DNA of 64,000 nucleotides, from positions 124,001 to 188,000 of the forward strand of contig JASJDC010000005.1 of NCBI GenBank assembly GCA_030065235.1, given 5' to 3'. The stretch's first letter is position 1. Each line of letters begins with the position of its first letter. The DNA is from Alphaproteobacteria bacterium (GTDB lineage Bacteria > Pseudomonadota > Alphaproteobacteria > UBA8366 > Aestuariispiraceae). The notes beneath the pieces are model-generated. The model did no database searches, had not been told where the DNA came from, and saw nothing but the letters and a program-made list of their open reading frames with translations. Positions 32,915 to 41,946 of this stretch are shown piece after piece. Both the position numbers and the translations under genes were made by a program.

Positions 32915-35900
32915 TCAGCCACGGGACCGCTCCCCATCCTTGTCGAAAAAGACCGGCTCGGTGATGGTGACGGTTTCGACCCGTCCCGACATCAGCGGGA
33001 CCTGGAACTGCCGCCCCATCAAGTTACGGCCATCCTTCACCAGCCCCAGCGCGATCGAGCGTCCGACATTGGGGCTCATATAGCTGCTGCTGACATGCCC
33101 GATCATCGGCATCGGCGGCGCCGGGTTCACCGCGCTGACGAGATGCGCGCCTTCCGGCAGGACGAAAGTCGGGTCCTCGGTCAACAATCCGACCAGTTGC
33201 TTACGACCTTCCCGCGCGGTGTCGGGCCGGGCGAAGCTGCGCTTGCCTATGAAATCCTCTTTCTTCTTCGAGACGATCCAATCCATGCCCATATCGCGCG
33301 GCGTGACGGACCCGTCGGTGTCCTGGCCGACAATGATGAAGCCCTTTTCGGCGCGCAGCACATGCATGCTTTCCGTGCCGTAGGGCGTGATGGCGTAGGG
33401 CGCGCCGGCCGCCATGAGCGCCTCCCACAGCGCACGGCCATAGCGCGCAGGAACGTTGATTTCATAGGAAAGATCGCCGGTGAAGCTGACACGGAAGACC
33501 CGCGCCGGGATTCCCGCGACCACGCCTTCCCGCATGGTCATGAAGGAAAAGGAATCCGAATCCAGCGCCATTTCCGGCGCGACCGCTAGCAGCACGTCCC
33601 GCGCCTTGGGCCCGGACAAGGTGGCGACAGCCCATTGCTCGGTGACCGACGTGCAATAGACCTCCCAGTCCGGGTATTCCGTCTGCAGCCATTCTTCCAG
33701 CCAGTTCAAGACACGCGCCGCGCCGCCGGTGGTCGTGTTCATGTGATAGTGGTTGACGCCGAGGCAGGTCGTCACCCCGTCATCGAAGATCATGCCATGC
33801 TCGTTCAGCATCAATCCGTAGCGGATGCGGCCCGGTTTCAGACTGCTGAACAGGTTCGTATAGACCAGGTCGAGCAGGCGGCCTGAATCCTTGCCTTGAA
33901 TATCGATCTTGCCGAGGGTCGAGGCGTCCATGATCCCGACCGTCTCGCGCACCTGACGGCATTCGCGCTGGACCGCCGCATGCATGTCCTCGCCGTCTCG
34001 CGGGAAATAGCGTGGGCGTTTCCAGTCGCCGACATCTTCGAACACCGCGCCGTTGGCCAGATGCCAGGGATGCATCGGCGTACCGCGTTCCGGCTCGAAC
34101 AGGTCCTTCACCGCCTGGCCCGACATGGCGCCGAATCCGGCGGGCGTGTAGGGCGGCCGGAAGGTCGTGGTCCCGACTGACGGGATGTCGGCGGCGCGGA
34201 TTTCGGACAGTATCGCCAGCGCGTTGATGTTTGAGGTCTTGCCCTGATCGGTCCCCATGCCGGTCGTGGTGTAGCGTTTCAGATGCTCGACCGAGAGATA
34301 GCCTTCGCGCGCCGCCAGATGCACATCCGCCGCCGTCACGTCGTTCTGGTGGTCGAGAAAGTGCTTGCGCTTGCCCTGACCCAGCGGGTGGACCGTGGGC
34401 ACGGTCCAGATCTGTCGCGGCGGCGAGTCGAGCAGTGCAGGCGCGTCGGGCGACTCCGGCGTTTCCACCGTAAAGCCTGCGTCGCGCGCCGCCGCCGCCC
34501 CCGCTTCGAACCCTTCCCGCAAACACTCGGCCAGCATCATCGCGCCGTTGCCCGACCCGGCGCATCGGGCCTTTTGCGGCGTCTTGTCTGGGACGAAGCT
34601 CGCCAGCGTTTCGTCATAGCGCAGCGTGCCGCGCGATTGGCTGAATAGATGAACGGTCGGGTTCCAGCCGCCGGACATGGCGATCAGATCGGCGGATACT
34701 TGAAGCGGGGGACCGGCGAGCCCTTTTTCGTCTTCCGTCAGTTTGGCGATGTCGACGCCATGGATCGCCTTGGTTCCGCTGACGCCGACAACGCCACAGC
34801 CCAGATGCGTCTCGACGCCCAGCGCCGCCATCTCAGCCAGCAACGGTCCGGGCGGCTGCTCGCGCGCGTCGACCAGATGCACCCGTGCGCCGGCCCGCGC
34901 CGCCAATCGGGCGGTCGCATAGGCGGAATCATTGTTGGTGAAGACGACGATCTCGCGTCCCGGCAAAACGCCATAGCGCTGAATATAGGCGGCGACGGCG
35001 GAGGCCAGCATCACGCCCGGCCGATCATTCTCGGCGAAGACCAGGGGCCGTTCGATCGCGCCTTGCGCCAGCACGGTCTGCTTGGCGCGGATTTTCCAGA
35101 AGCGCTGGCGCGGCGTGTTCGGCGGGGCGGCGTCGGGGTCGAGATGGTCGGTGACGCGTTCGACCGCGGTCAGGAAATTATGGTCGTAATAGCCGGTGAC
35201 CGTGGTGCGGGACAGGATCGTGACCTCAGGCAGGGCGCGCAGCTCTTCCAGCGCCGCTCCAACCCAAGCGAGCGCGGGCGCCCCATCGATCTCCGCTTCG
35301 GCGTCTGATAGAAGAGAGCCGCCAAACTCATTCTGCTCGTCGGCTAAGATCACGCGCGCGCCGCTGCGCCCAGCCGCCAAGGCCGCCGCCAACCCGGCCG
35401 GACCGCCGCCGGCGATCAGCACGTCGCAATGGGCATGATGCTGGGCGTAGCGGTCCGGGTCCGGCTCTGTCGGCGCTTGGCCCAGACCGGCCGCCTTGCG
35501 GATGAAGCGCTCATAGGTCAGCCAGAGCGAGGCCGGCCACATGAAGGTCTTATAGTAGAAACCGGCGGGCAGATAGCGCGACAGGACCGAGTTCACAGCC
35601 CCGATATCGAACCCTACCGACGGCCAGCAGTTCTGGCTGCGCGCCGTGAGCCCCTCGAAAATCTCGATCTGCGTGGCCCGGATGTTCGGCTCTGTGCGCG
35701 CGCCTTCGCCGAGTTGGACCAGGGCGTTGGGCTCTTCCGAACCGGCGGTCATGATACCGCGCGGCCGATGATACTTAAAGCTGCGGCCGATCAGATGGAC
35801 GTCGTTGGCCAACAGCGCCGAGGCCAGCGTGTCGCCTTTGAAGCCCTGATAGCTCTCGCCGTTGAACTTGAACCGCACCGACTTGGACCGGTCGATGCGG

Positions 35901-35938
35901 CCGCCCTCGGCCAGACGAGCGCTGCGCGCCATGGTCAC
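32915..35938 (-). CDS. soxA: Sarcosine oxidase alpha subunit
   Basis: A 1007-residue subunit. The N-terminal Fer2-like fold (GFKGDTLASALLANDVHLIG) lacks cluster cysteines. A Rossmann dinucleotide site follows (LIAGGGPAGLAAALAAGRSG at about residue 174), then a linker and a C-terminal GcvT-like aminomethyltransferase domain (KAHFR-type region RDVLLAVAPEM; LSYEINVPARYGRALWEAL). The tetramer oxidises sarcosine to glycine and H2O2 and passes the one-carbon unit to tetrahydrofolate. It overlaps soxD by 4 nt (ATGA). Confidence 0.95.
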   Translation of the reverse strand: MTMARSARLAEGGRIDRSKSVRFKFNGESYQGFKGDTLASALLANDVHLIGRSFKYHRPRGIMTAGSEEPNALVQLGEGARTEPNIRATQIEIFEGLTARSQNCWPSVGFDIGAVNSVLSRYLPAGFYYKTFMWPASLWLTYERFIRKAAGLGQAPTEPDPDRYAQHHAHCDVLIAGGGPAGLAAALAAGRSGARVILADEQNEFGGSLLSDAEAEIDGAPALAWVGAALEELRALPEVTILSRTTVTGYYDHNFLTAVERVTDHLDPDAAPPNTPRQRFWKIRAKQTVLAQGAIERPLVFAENDRPGVMLASAVAAYIQRYGVLPGREIVVFTNNDSAYATARLAARAGARVHLVDAREQPPGPLLAEMAALGVETHLGCGVVGVSGTKAIHGVDIAKLTEDEKGLAGPPLQVSADLIAMSGGWNPTVHLFSQSRGTLRYDETLASFVPDKTPQKARCAGSGNGAMMLAECLREGFEAGAAAARDAGFTVETPESPDAPALLDSPPRQIWTVPTVHPLGQGKRKHFLDHQNDVTAADVHLAAREGYLSVEHLKRYTTTGMGTDQGKTSNINALAILSEIRAADIPSVGTTTFRPPYTPAGFGAMSGQAVKDLFEPERGTPMHPWHLANGAVFEDVGDWKRPRYFPRDGEDMHAAVQRECRQVRETVGIMDASTLGKIDIQGKDSGRLLDLVYTNLFSSLKPGRIRYGLMLNEHGMIFDDGVTTCLGVNHYHMNTTTGGAARVLNWLEEWLQTEYPDWEVYCTSVTEQWAVATLSGPKARDVLLAVAPEMALDSDSFSFMTMREGVVAGIPARVFRVSFTGDLSYEINVPARYGRALWEALMAAGAPYAITPYGTESMHVLRAEKGFIIVGQDTDGSVTPRDMGMDWIVSKKKEDFIGKRSFARPDTAREGRKQLVGLLTEDPTFVLPEGAHLVSAVNPAPPMPMIGHVSSSYMSPNVGRSIALGLVKDGRNLMGRQFQVPLMSGRVETVTITEPVFFDKDGERSRG

Positions 35939-36234
35939 GCGTCTCCCTGATCGTCGGTCGGGATCTCAGGAATCGGGTCGGTCGGCGCGTAGGTGGCGAT
36001 GAACGCGTCGGTGACCGTATTGCGGATGGCGTTGAACCAACGTCGGCAGCCCGCATCGTGGGTCCAGCGTTCGAAATGTACGCCTTTCGGGTTTTTGCGA
36101 AAGAAGATGTAATCGCCCCATTCCGCATCGCTGATCTCGTGCGGCTTTTCCGGCCGCGCGATATGCGCCTCTCCGTGGCAGTGGAACTCCACCGCATCAC
36201 GCGGACCGCACCAGGGGCATGTGATCTGCAGCAT
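35935..36234 (-). CDS. soxD: Sarcosine oxidase delta subunit
   Basis: A 99-residue zinc-binding subunit. It starts MLQITCPWCGPRDAVEFHCHGE, with the Cys pair for Zn, and contains DYIFFRKNPKGVHFERWTHDAGCRRWFNAIRNT, split by short loops. The start is fixed by the family N-terminus; the open frame continues through soxB antisense to any use. It couples to soxA through an ATGA overlap. Confidence 0.95.
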   Translation of the reverse strand: MLQITCPWCGPRDAVEFHCHGEAHIARPEKPHEISDAEWGDYIFFRKNPKGVHFERWTHDAGCRRWFNAIRNTVTDAFIATYAPTDPIPEIPTDDQGDA

Positions 36235-36251
36235 AGGCGTGACTCTCCGAC

Positions 36252-37493
36252 CTAATGCGCCACGGCGGCGGCTGCGCCTTCGTCGATCAGCGCGCCGGTA
36301 TGGAACCGGTCGATCGAGAAGGGCGCGGCGATCGGGTGCATCTCGCCATTGGCGATGGAATGGGCGAAGACATGGCCCGATCCGGGCGTGCATTTGAAGC
36401 CGCCGGTACCCCAGCCGCAATTGAAGAACAGATTCTCGACGGGCGTCTTTGACAGGATGGGCGAGCGGTCGACGGTGACATCGACGATGCCGCCCCATTG
36501 CCGCAGCATGCGCAGGCGCGAGACGAAGGGGAACAGCTCCACCAGCGGCCCCATGATATGCTCTAGCACATCGAAGCCGCCGCGTTGCGCGTAAGAGATG
36601 TAGGCGTCCGATCCGGCGCCGACCACCAACTCGCCCTTGTCGGACTGGCTGAGATAGACATGCACGGCGTTCGACATGATCACCGTGTCGATGCAGGGTT
36701 TCACGGGCTCGCTGACCAGCGCCTGCAAGGGCACGCTTTCCAGCGGCATGCGGAAGCCGGCTATCTCGGCCAGCACGCTGGAATGGCCCGCGGCGACGAC
36801 GCCGACCTTCTTGGCGGCGATTCTGCCGCGCGTGGTCTCGACGCCTTTGACGACGCCGTTCTGGATGTCGAATCCGGTGACGGCGCAATTCTGAATAATG
36901 TCGACGCCCATCTCGTCGGCCTTGCGCGCATAGCCCCAGGCGACCGCGTCATGCCGAGCGGTGCCGCCGCGCCGCTGCAACAAAGCGCCGAGCACTGGAT
37001 AACGTCCATTGACATTCATCAACGGAACCATCTCACGCACCTGATCGACATCGAGGAATTCGCTGTCGATCCCATTCAGCCAAATCGCATGACCGCGCCG
37101 TCCGATTTCCTGCAGATCATGGACCGTGTGGGCGAGATGCAGCAGGCCGCGCTGCGAGAACATGACGTTGAAATTCAGGTCCTGAGACAGCCCTTCCCAG
37201 AGTTTGACCGAGTGCTCGTAGATCGCCGCCGATTCGTCCCACAGATAGTTTGACCGGACGATGGTGGTGTTGCGGCCGGTATTGCCGCCGCCGAGCCAGC
37301 CTTTCTCCAGCACCGCGACGCTGCGGACGCCGCATTCCTTGGCGAGATAATAGGCGGTCGCGAGCCCATGCCCGCCGCCGCCGACGATGATCGCCTCATA
37401 TTCCGGTTTCGGCTCTGGGCTGCGCCAGGCGCGGGTCCAGTCCTGGTGATACGTCCGGGCGTTTCTCGCTAGGCTGAAGATGTTGTATTTCAT
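36252..37493 (-). CDS. soxB: Sarcosine oxidase beta subunit
   Basis: A 413-residue flavoprotein of the DAO family. The FAD-binding glycine motif is [18 protein letters not shown] at about residue 34, then [21 protein letters not shown] and the C-terminal [16 protein letters not shown] block. This subunit carries the sarcosine-oxidising site with FAD and covalent FMN. Start [11 protein letters not shown] (37493) matches family members. It is the promoter-proximal gene of soxBDAG; the upstream region is shared with the divergent GlxA-type regulator. Confidence 0.95.
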   Translation of the reverse strand: MKYNIFSLARNARTYHQDWTRAWRSPEPKPEYEAIIVGGGGHGLATAYYLAKECGVRSVAVLEKGWLGGGNTGRNTTIVRSNYLWDESAAIYEHSVKLWEGLSQDLNFNVMFSQRGLLHLAHTVHDLQEIGRRGHAIWLNGIDSEFLDVDQVREMVPLMNVNGRYPVLGALLQRRGGTARHDAVAWGYARKADEMGVDIIQNCAVTGFDIQNGVVKGVETTRGRIAAKKVGVVAAGHSSVLAEIAGFRMPLESVPLQALVSEPVKPCIDTVIMSNAVHVYLSQSDKGELVVGAGSDAYISYAQRGGFDVLEHIMGPLVELFPFVSRLRMLRQWGGIVDVTVDRSPILSKTPVENLFFNCGWGTGGFKCTPGSGHVFAHSIANGEMHPIAAPFSIDRFHTGALIDEGAAAAVAH

Positions 37494-37824
37494 CCGAGAA
37501 AACGTCCTCAATGACCCCGCCCGTGGGGCCGCCGCGCCGCCTCATCACCCATGCATGCTAGGCCTGTTTGCGAGACGGCGCAGGGTCATGCAAGTCGCCA
37601 TTTGCCGCGTTCAAGGGCGAAGCGCCTTCGGTCCTGGCGACAAAAAAGCCCAGACCGACGACATTCCCGAAGACTCCGTCAAGAACCATCCATGAAACCG
37701 CCCTATTTCGCGGCTTCCGGTCGCTTGACAGGCGGGACGCCACGCCGCAATGGAAACCGGTCGGCGACGCAAGTCAGAAGCGCGCGCAAGCGGTCGAGCC
37801 GGCCTTGTCAGGGAGTTGAACGCT
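37494..37824. promoter_or_regulatory. Divergent promoter region between soxB and the GlxA-type regulator
   Basis: 331 bp without a convincing gene. A TTGACA (37725-37730) could be a -35 box for the regulator, but I see no good -10 after it. AGGGAG just before 37825 is the ribosome-binding site. GbdR-like regulators bind half-sites upstream of sox operons; I cannot identify a specific copy here. Confidence 0.5.
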
Positions 37825-38880
37825 ATGTCGCGGAGCGAAGCGGCGGAGCCCATGTTCAAGCGCGGCGCCAGCGGCGCGCCGATCAAGCTGAGCCTGTTCT
37901 TGGTCCCGAATTTCTCGATGATGGCCTTTACCGGCGTCGTCGAGCCGATGCGCCTGGCGAACTGGCTGTCGGGCGAGAGCCTGTTCGAGTGGGAAACGGT
38001 CAGCCGCGACGGCGAGCCGGTGATCGCATCCAACGGTATATCGATCTCGGCCGACCGCGCCATGGCCGATCTCGGCCGGCCGAGCAATGTGGTCGTCTGT
38101 TCCGGTATTGACGCGCATCTCTATCACGACGCGCCGACCTTCGGCTGGCTGAGGCGTTGGGCGCGGGAAGGCGCGCATATCGGCGCGATTTGCACCGGCG
38201 CGCATGTGCTGGCTCGGGCCGGCCTGTTGAGCGGCTATCGCTGCACCATCCATTGGCACAGTCTGGACAGTTTCGCCGAGGAATTCCCCAATTTGGACGT
38301 GCGCGCCGAACTGTTCGAAGTGGATCGCGACCGGTTCACCTGCGCCGGCGGCGTCGCCGGGCTCGACATGATGCTATCTGAGATCATCCGCATTGCAGGG
38401 CCCGATCTGGCCGCCTCGGTCTCAGAGCAATTCATGCATGAGCGCATCCGCGAGGGGCATGACGATCAGAAGCTGCCGCTCCAGGCGCGGTTGCGGATCT
38501 CGCATCCCAAGCTGATCCGCGCCATCTCGGAAATGGAGAAGAACACGGAAGAGGCCCTAACCCGCGACGAGATCGCCGGCGCGGTCGGCCTGTCGCGGCG
38601 GCAGCTTGAAAGGCTGTTCCGGCGTTATCTGAACACCAGCCCCGCGCGCTACTACCTGCGCATTCGGCTGAACAGGGCGCGCACGCTGCTGACCCAGACA
38701 ACGATGCCGGTCACCGAAGTGGCTTTCGCCAGCGGCTTCACGTCGGCCTCGCATTTCTCCAAATGTTATCGCGATATGTTTGGTCGCACGCCGCGGGCGG
38801 AACGGCGCGGCGCCGGCGGTTTGTTGGAAGGCGCGCCGGAGGCCTTTGACGACGCGGGCCTGGAGGCGGCGGAACTTTAG
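37825..38880 (+). CDS. GlxA/GbdR-type AraC-family regulator with DJ-1-like domain
   Basis: A 351-residue protein. The N-terminal class I glutamine-amidotransferase-like (DJ-1/PfpI) domain has LSLFLVPNFSMMAFTGVVEPMR and the nucleophile-elbow-like GAICTGAHVLARAGLL. The C-terminal AraC double HTH has AGAVGLSRRQLERLFRRYL-type sequence and VTEVAFASGFTSASHFSKCYRD. GbdR and SouR, which activate betaine and sarcosine catabolism, have this architecture. Divergence from soxBDAG strongly suggests it controls that operon. Start 37825 follows AGGGAG. Confidence 0.87.
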   Translation: MSRSEAAEPMFKRGASGAPIKLSLFLVPNFSMMAFTGVVEPMRLANWLSGESLFEWETVSRDGEPVIASNGISISADRAMADLGRPSNVVVCSGIDAHLYHDAPTFGWLRRWAREGAHIGAICTGAHVLARAGLLSGYRCTIHWHSLDSFAEEFPNLDVRAELFEVDRDRFTCAGGVAGLDMMLSEIIRIAGPDLAASVSEQFMHERIREGHDDQKLPLQARLRISHPKLIRAISEMEKNTEEALTRDEIAGAVGLSRRQLERLFRRYLNTSPARYYLRIRLNRARTLLTQTTMPVTEVAFASGFTSASHFSKCYRDMFGRTPRAERRGAGGLLEGAPEAFDDAGLEAAEL

Positions 38881-38948
38881 GCGTCGCTTTGCGGAACGCT
38901 ATCGGCGTCGCCGCAAGAAGCTTAAGCATACAGGTGAGGAGATAGGCG

Positions 38949-40448
38949 ATGACCAAAGAATACACACATTGGGTCGGCGGCGCGCCCGTTGCGGGCGCCA
39001 GCGGCCGCTTCGGCGATGTCTTCAACCCGGCGACCGGCGAGGTGTCCGCGCGCCTCCCCTACGCGTCGAAGGCGGAGGTGGACACGGCGGTCGCACGCGC
39101 TGTTGAGGGCGCCAAACTCTGGGCTGAAACGGCGGTTCCGAAACGCGCGTCGACGCTCTTCGCCTTCCGCGAGCTTTTGGTCAGCCGCAAGGACGAACTG
39201 GCGCGCATCCTCGGTCAAGAGCACGGCAAGACGATCGCCGACGCGCTTGGCGAGATACAGCGCGGCGTCGACGTGATCGAATTCGCCTGTGGCGCGCCGC
39301 ATCTGATGAAAGGCGAGTTCAGCCACAATATCGGCGGCAATATCGATCTCTATTCGGTGCGCGAGCCGATCGGCGTGGTCGCCGGAATAACTCCGTTCAA
39401 CTTCCCGGTGATGATACCGCTCTGGATGGGCGCGATGGCGGTGGCCTGCGGCAACGCCTTCATCAACAAGCCCTCCGAACGCGATCCGGGCGCGCCGATG
39501 ATGCTGGCGGAGATGTGGAAGGAAGCCGGTCTGCCTGACGGCGTCTGGAATGTGGTGCATGGCGATAAGGAGGTGGTCGACGCCCTTCTGACGCATGAAG
39601 ACGTGCCGGCGATTACCTTCGTCGGCTCCACCCCGGTCGGCGAATATGTCTATCAGACCGGAGCCGCGCACAATAAGCGGGTTCAGGCCTTCTGCGGCGC
39701 CAAGAACCATATGGTGATCCTGCCCGACGCCGATATGGAGCAGGCGGTCGACGCGCTTGTCGGCGCCGGCTATGGCTCGGCCGGCGAGCGCTGCATGGCG
39801 ATTTCGGTCGCCGTCCCGGTTGGCCGTGGGACGGCCGACGCCTTGCTCGAGAAATTGGCGCCGCGCGTCGAGGGTTTGAAGATCGGGCCCTATGACGACC
39901 CGCAGGCGGACATCAACCCGCTGATCACCGCCCAGGCCCAACAGCGCGTCGAGAGCCTGATCGCGCGCGGCGTTGAGGAGGGCGCGGATCTGCTGGTCGA
40001 TGGCCGCGGCGCCCGCATGCAAGGCTATGAGAACGGATTTTTCGTCGGCGGCACATTGTTCGGCGAGGTGACGACCGAGATGGATATCTACCGCACCGAG
40101 ATCTTCGGACCCGTCCTGTCGGTGATGGCGCCGGCCAGCTACGAACAGGCGGTGGAGATGGTCAACGCCCATGAATATGGCAACGGCGTCGCCGTCTTCA
40201 CACGCGATGGCGACACGGCGCGGCATTTCTCCAATGCGGTCGATGTCGGCATGATCGGCGTCAATGTACCGATCCCGGTGCCCATGGCCTTCCATAATTT
40301 CGGCGGTTCGAAACGCTCGAAATTCGGCGACACGCAGATGCACGGGCCCGAGTCAGTCCGCTTCTTCACCAAGATGAAGACGATCTCGTCGCGCTGGCCG
40401 AGCGGCACGAAGGGCGGCGCTCAACTGGCCTTTCCCACCAACGATTAG
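38949..40448 (+). CDS. mmsA: CoA-acylating methylmalonate-semialdehyde dehydrogenase
   Basis: A 499-residue ALDH. It has GVVAGITPFNFPVMIPLWM (cofactor/substrate channel), NKPSERDPGAP (Lys for NAD), VGSTPVGEYVY, and the catalytic Cys in SAGERCMAIS; the usual catalytic Glu position is replaced, as in MmsA, by Asn in FCGAKNHMVI. It converts methylmalonate or malonate semialdehyde plus CoA to propionyl- or acetyl-CoA in valine, thymine, beta-alanine or inositol catabolism. It lies 68 nt after the GlxA-type gene; AGGAG precedes the ATG. Its stop overlaps the cyclase stop. Confidence 0.93.
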   Translation: MTKEYTHWVGGAPVAGASGRFGDVFNPATGEVSARLPYASKAEVDTAVARAVEGAKLWAETAVPKRASTLFAFRELLVSRKDELARILGQEHGKTIADALGEIQRGVDVIEFACGAPHLMKGEFSHNIGGNIDLYSVREPIGVVAGITPFNFPVMIPLWMGAMAVACGNAFINKPSERDPGAPMMLAEMWKEAGLPDGVWNVVHGDKEVVDALLTHEDVPAITFVGSTPVGEYVYQTGAAHNKRVQAFCGAKNHMVILPDADMEQAVDALVGAGYGSAGERCMAISVAVPVGRGTADALLEKLAPRVEGLKIGPYDDPQADINPLITAQAQQRVESLIARGVEEGADLLVDGRGARMQGYENGFFVGGTLFGEVTTEMDIYRTEIFGPVLSVMAPASYEQAVEMVNAHEYGNGVAVFTRDGDTARHFSNAVDVGMIGVNVPIPVPMAFHNFGGSKRSKFGDTQMHGPESVRFFTKMKTISSRWPSGTKGGAQLAFPTND

Positions 40449-41890
40449 GCCTCGGCCGGGGTCTGGTTTGGGGCTTCGGTCGGGTCTCGAGCGGGCGGTA
40501 TGGCGGCCTCTTTCTGGAGCTTGAAGACGCGGACCGGGCGGCTGCGGCCGCGAACCGCCGTCTTGCCGATTGAGGTGAGCGCCCATTGGCCGCCCAATCG
40601 GTCGGCGGTATCGGCGCTGATCAGCAGACGCGTCTTGTGTTCCTTGCAGAGATCCTCCAACCGAGCGGCCAAATTGACCGCATCGCCATGCACCGTATAG
40701 GCGCGCCGCCGTTTGCCGCCGACCGGTCCGGCGGCGACGTCGCCTGTGGCGAGGCCGATCCGCACCGCGAGACGCTCGCCGAGAAACTCGACATTTTTCA
40801 GCATCGACAGGATTTCGAGCGCGCAGCGCAGCGCGGCGCTGGCATGGTCGGGATTGGGTCGCGGCGTGTTGAAGGCGGCCAGCAACGCGTCGCCGTTCAG
40901 GTTCAGGACCGAGCCGCGATTGGCCTCGATGATCGCTGAGGCTTCGTCGAAGAACCGGCTGAGGATTTCGATCAGCTCCTCTGTCGAGCGGTTCTCGGTC
41001 ATCCGAGTGAAGCCTTCGATATCGAGATACAGCATGGTCGCCTCGACCCGATCGTTGGCGTGCGGCGCGCCGTCCCCGCCGTCGCGGGCTTGGCCGACCA
41101 CCTGGGTCGGGACATATTCGCCGAACGCGCCGGCGATCCGGGCGCTTTCCATATCGGCGCTGACCCGCCGACGGACCAGCCGCCGCGCTCGCCAGGTGGC
41201 GAAGGCCAAAAGGCTGGCCACCAGGATCACGCCCAAGGCTTCGGCGATCCGGTTCGGCACGGAGATGAAGTCTGGCGCCAGCACATAGGCGCTGAATTCG
41301 GAGGCCGATAGGCCCGGCGGGATGCCCAACGATGTCCGCGGATCGGGTTGACCGGCGAGGATCAGAAGCGTGAGGGACAACCAGGCCAAACAACCGCCGA
41401 GGCCCGTCGTCAGGACGAGACGCGGCGATAATGTCAGGCCTGCTGCGCCGACCAGCATGTAGAAGACTTCCGGGCCGTACAGCCGGAAGACCAAGGCGCG
41501 CGGCGTCTCCGGATCCTCTCCTAGCGGGGCTGCGTAGACCGCGAGCGCGGCGGCGGCGATGTCGAGCATGAAGAAGGCGTATTTGAACCACAGCTTCTCC
41601 CGGCGCGACCCAGCTATCCTGTAGTAGTAAACGCCGATGCCGATGAAGAGCGCGATTAGAGCGCCCCAGAAATAGCGGGAAAGCCCGTCGCCATAGAGCG
41701 CCAAAAAAACAGCGATCGGCGCCAGCACAAGCGAACGGCCGACGATCGCGATACGAAGACCGCTGGCCTCCGCCCGCCTGAGGGCGCGCTCCGAGGACGG
41801 GGTCGGTTTTGAACCTTTTCTGCGCCGCCGCACAATCACACCTAATGCGTCGATGGTTTGGCGGCGGACAGAGCCCGACGCCGCCTGCAT
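40445..41890 (-). CDS. Membrane class III adenylate/guanylate cyclase
   Basis: A 481-residue protein. The N-terminal half has about six hydrophobic helices (for example APIAVFLALYG, FWGALIALFIGIGVYYY, FFMLDIAAAALAVYA). The C-terminal cyclase domain has metal Asp residues in LYLDIEGFTRM and NGDALLAAF and the transition-state Asn/Arg in GDAVNLAARLE. Three residues before the second GD, where adenylate cyclases commonly have the purine-selecting Lys, it has Asn (NLNGD), so nucleotide preference is unclear. It makes cAMP or cGMP from NTP. Convergent 4-nt overlap with mmsA. Confidence 0.87.
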   Translation of the reverse strand: MQAASGSVRRQTIDALGVIVRRRRKGSKPTPSSERALRRAEASGLRIAIVGRSLVLAPIAVFLALYGDGLSRYFWGALIALFIGIGVYYYRIAGSRREKLWFKYAFFMLDIAAAALAVYAAPLGEDPETPRALVFRLYGPEVFYMLVGAAGLTLSPRLVLTTGLGGCLAWLSLTLLILAGQPDPRTSLGIPPGLSASEFSAYVLAPDFISVPNRIAEALGVILVASLLAFATWRARRLVRRRVSADMESARIAGAFGEYVPTQVVGQARDGGDGAPHANDRVEATMLYLDIEGFTRMTENRSTEELIEILSRFFDEASAIIEANRGSVLNLNGDALLAAFNTPRPNPDHASAALRCALEILSMLKNVEFLGERLAVRIGLATGDVAAGPVGGKRRRAYTVHGDAVNLAARLEDLCKEHKTRLLISADTADRLGGQWALTSIGKTAVRGRSRPVRVFKLQKEAAIPPARDPTEAPNQTPAEA

Positions 41891-41946
41891 CTGATACGAC
41901 GAATGGACGCAATTAGGCTAGGCGCGATTGGGCATATGCGATTGGG

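Noticed and set aside
38922-40343. 473-codon minus frame antisense to mmsA
   Set aside because: Codon-bias shadow of mmsA, which has full ALDH motifs on the plus strand.
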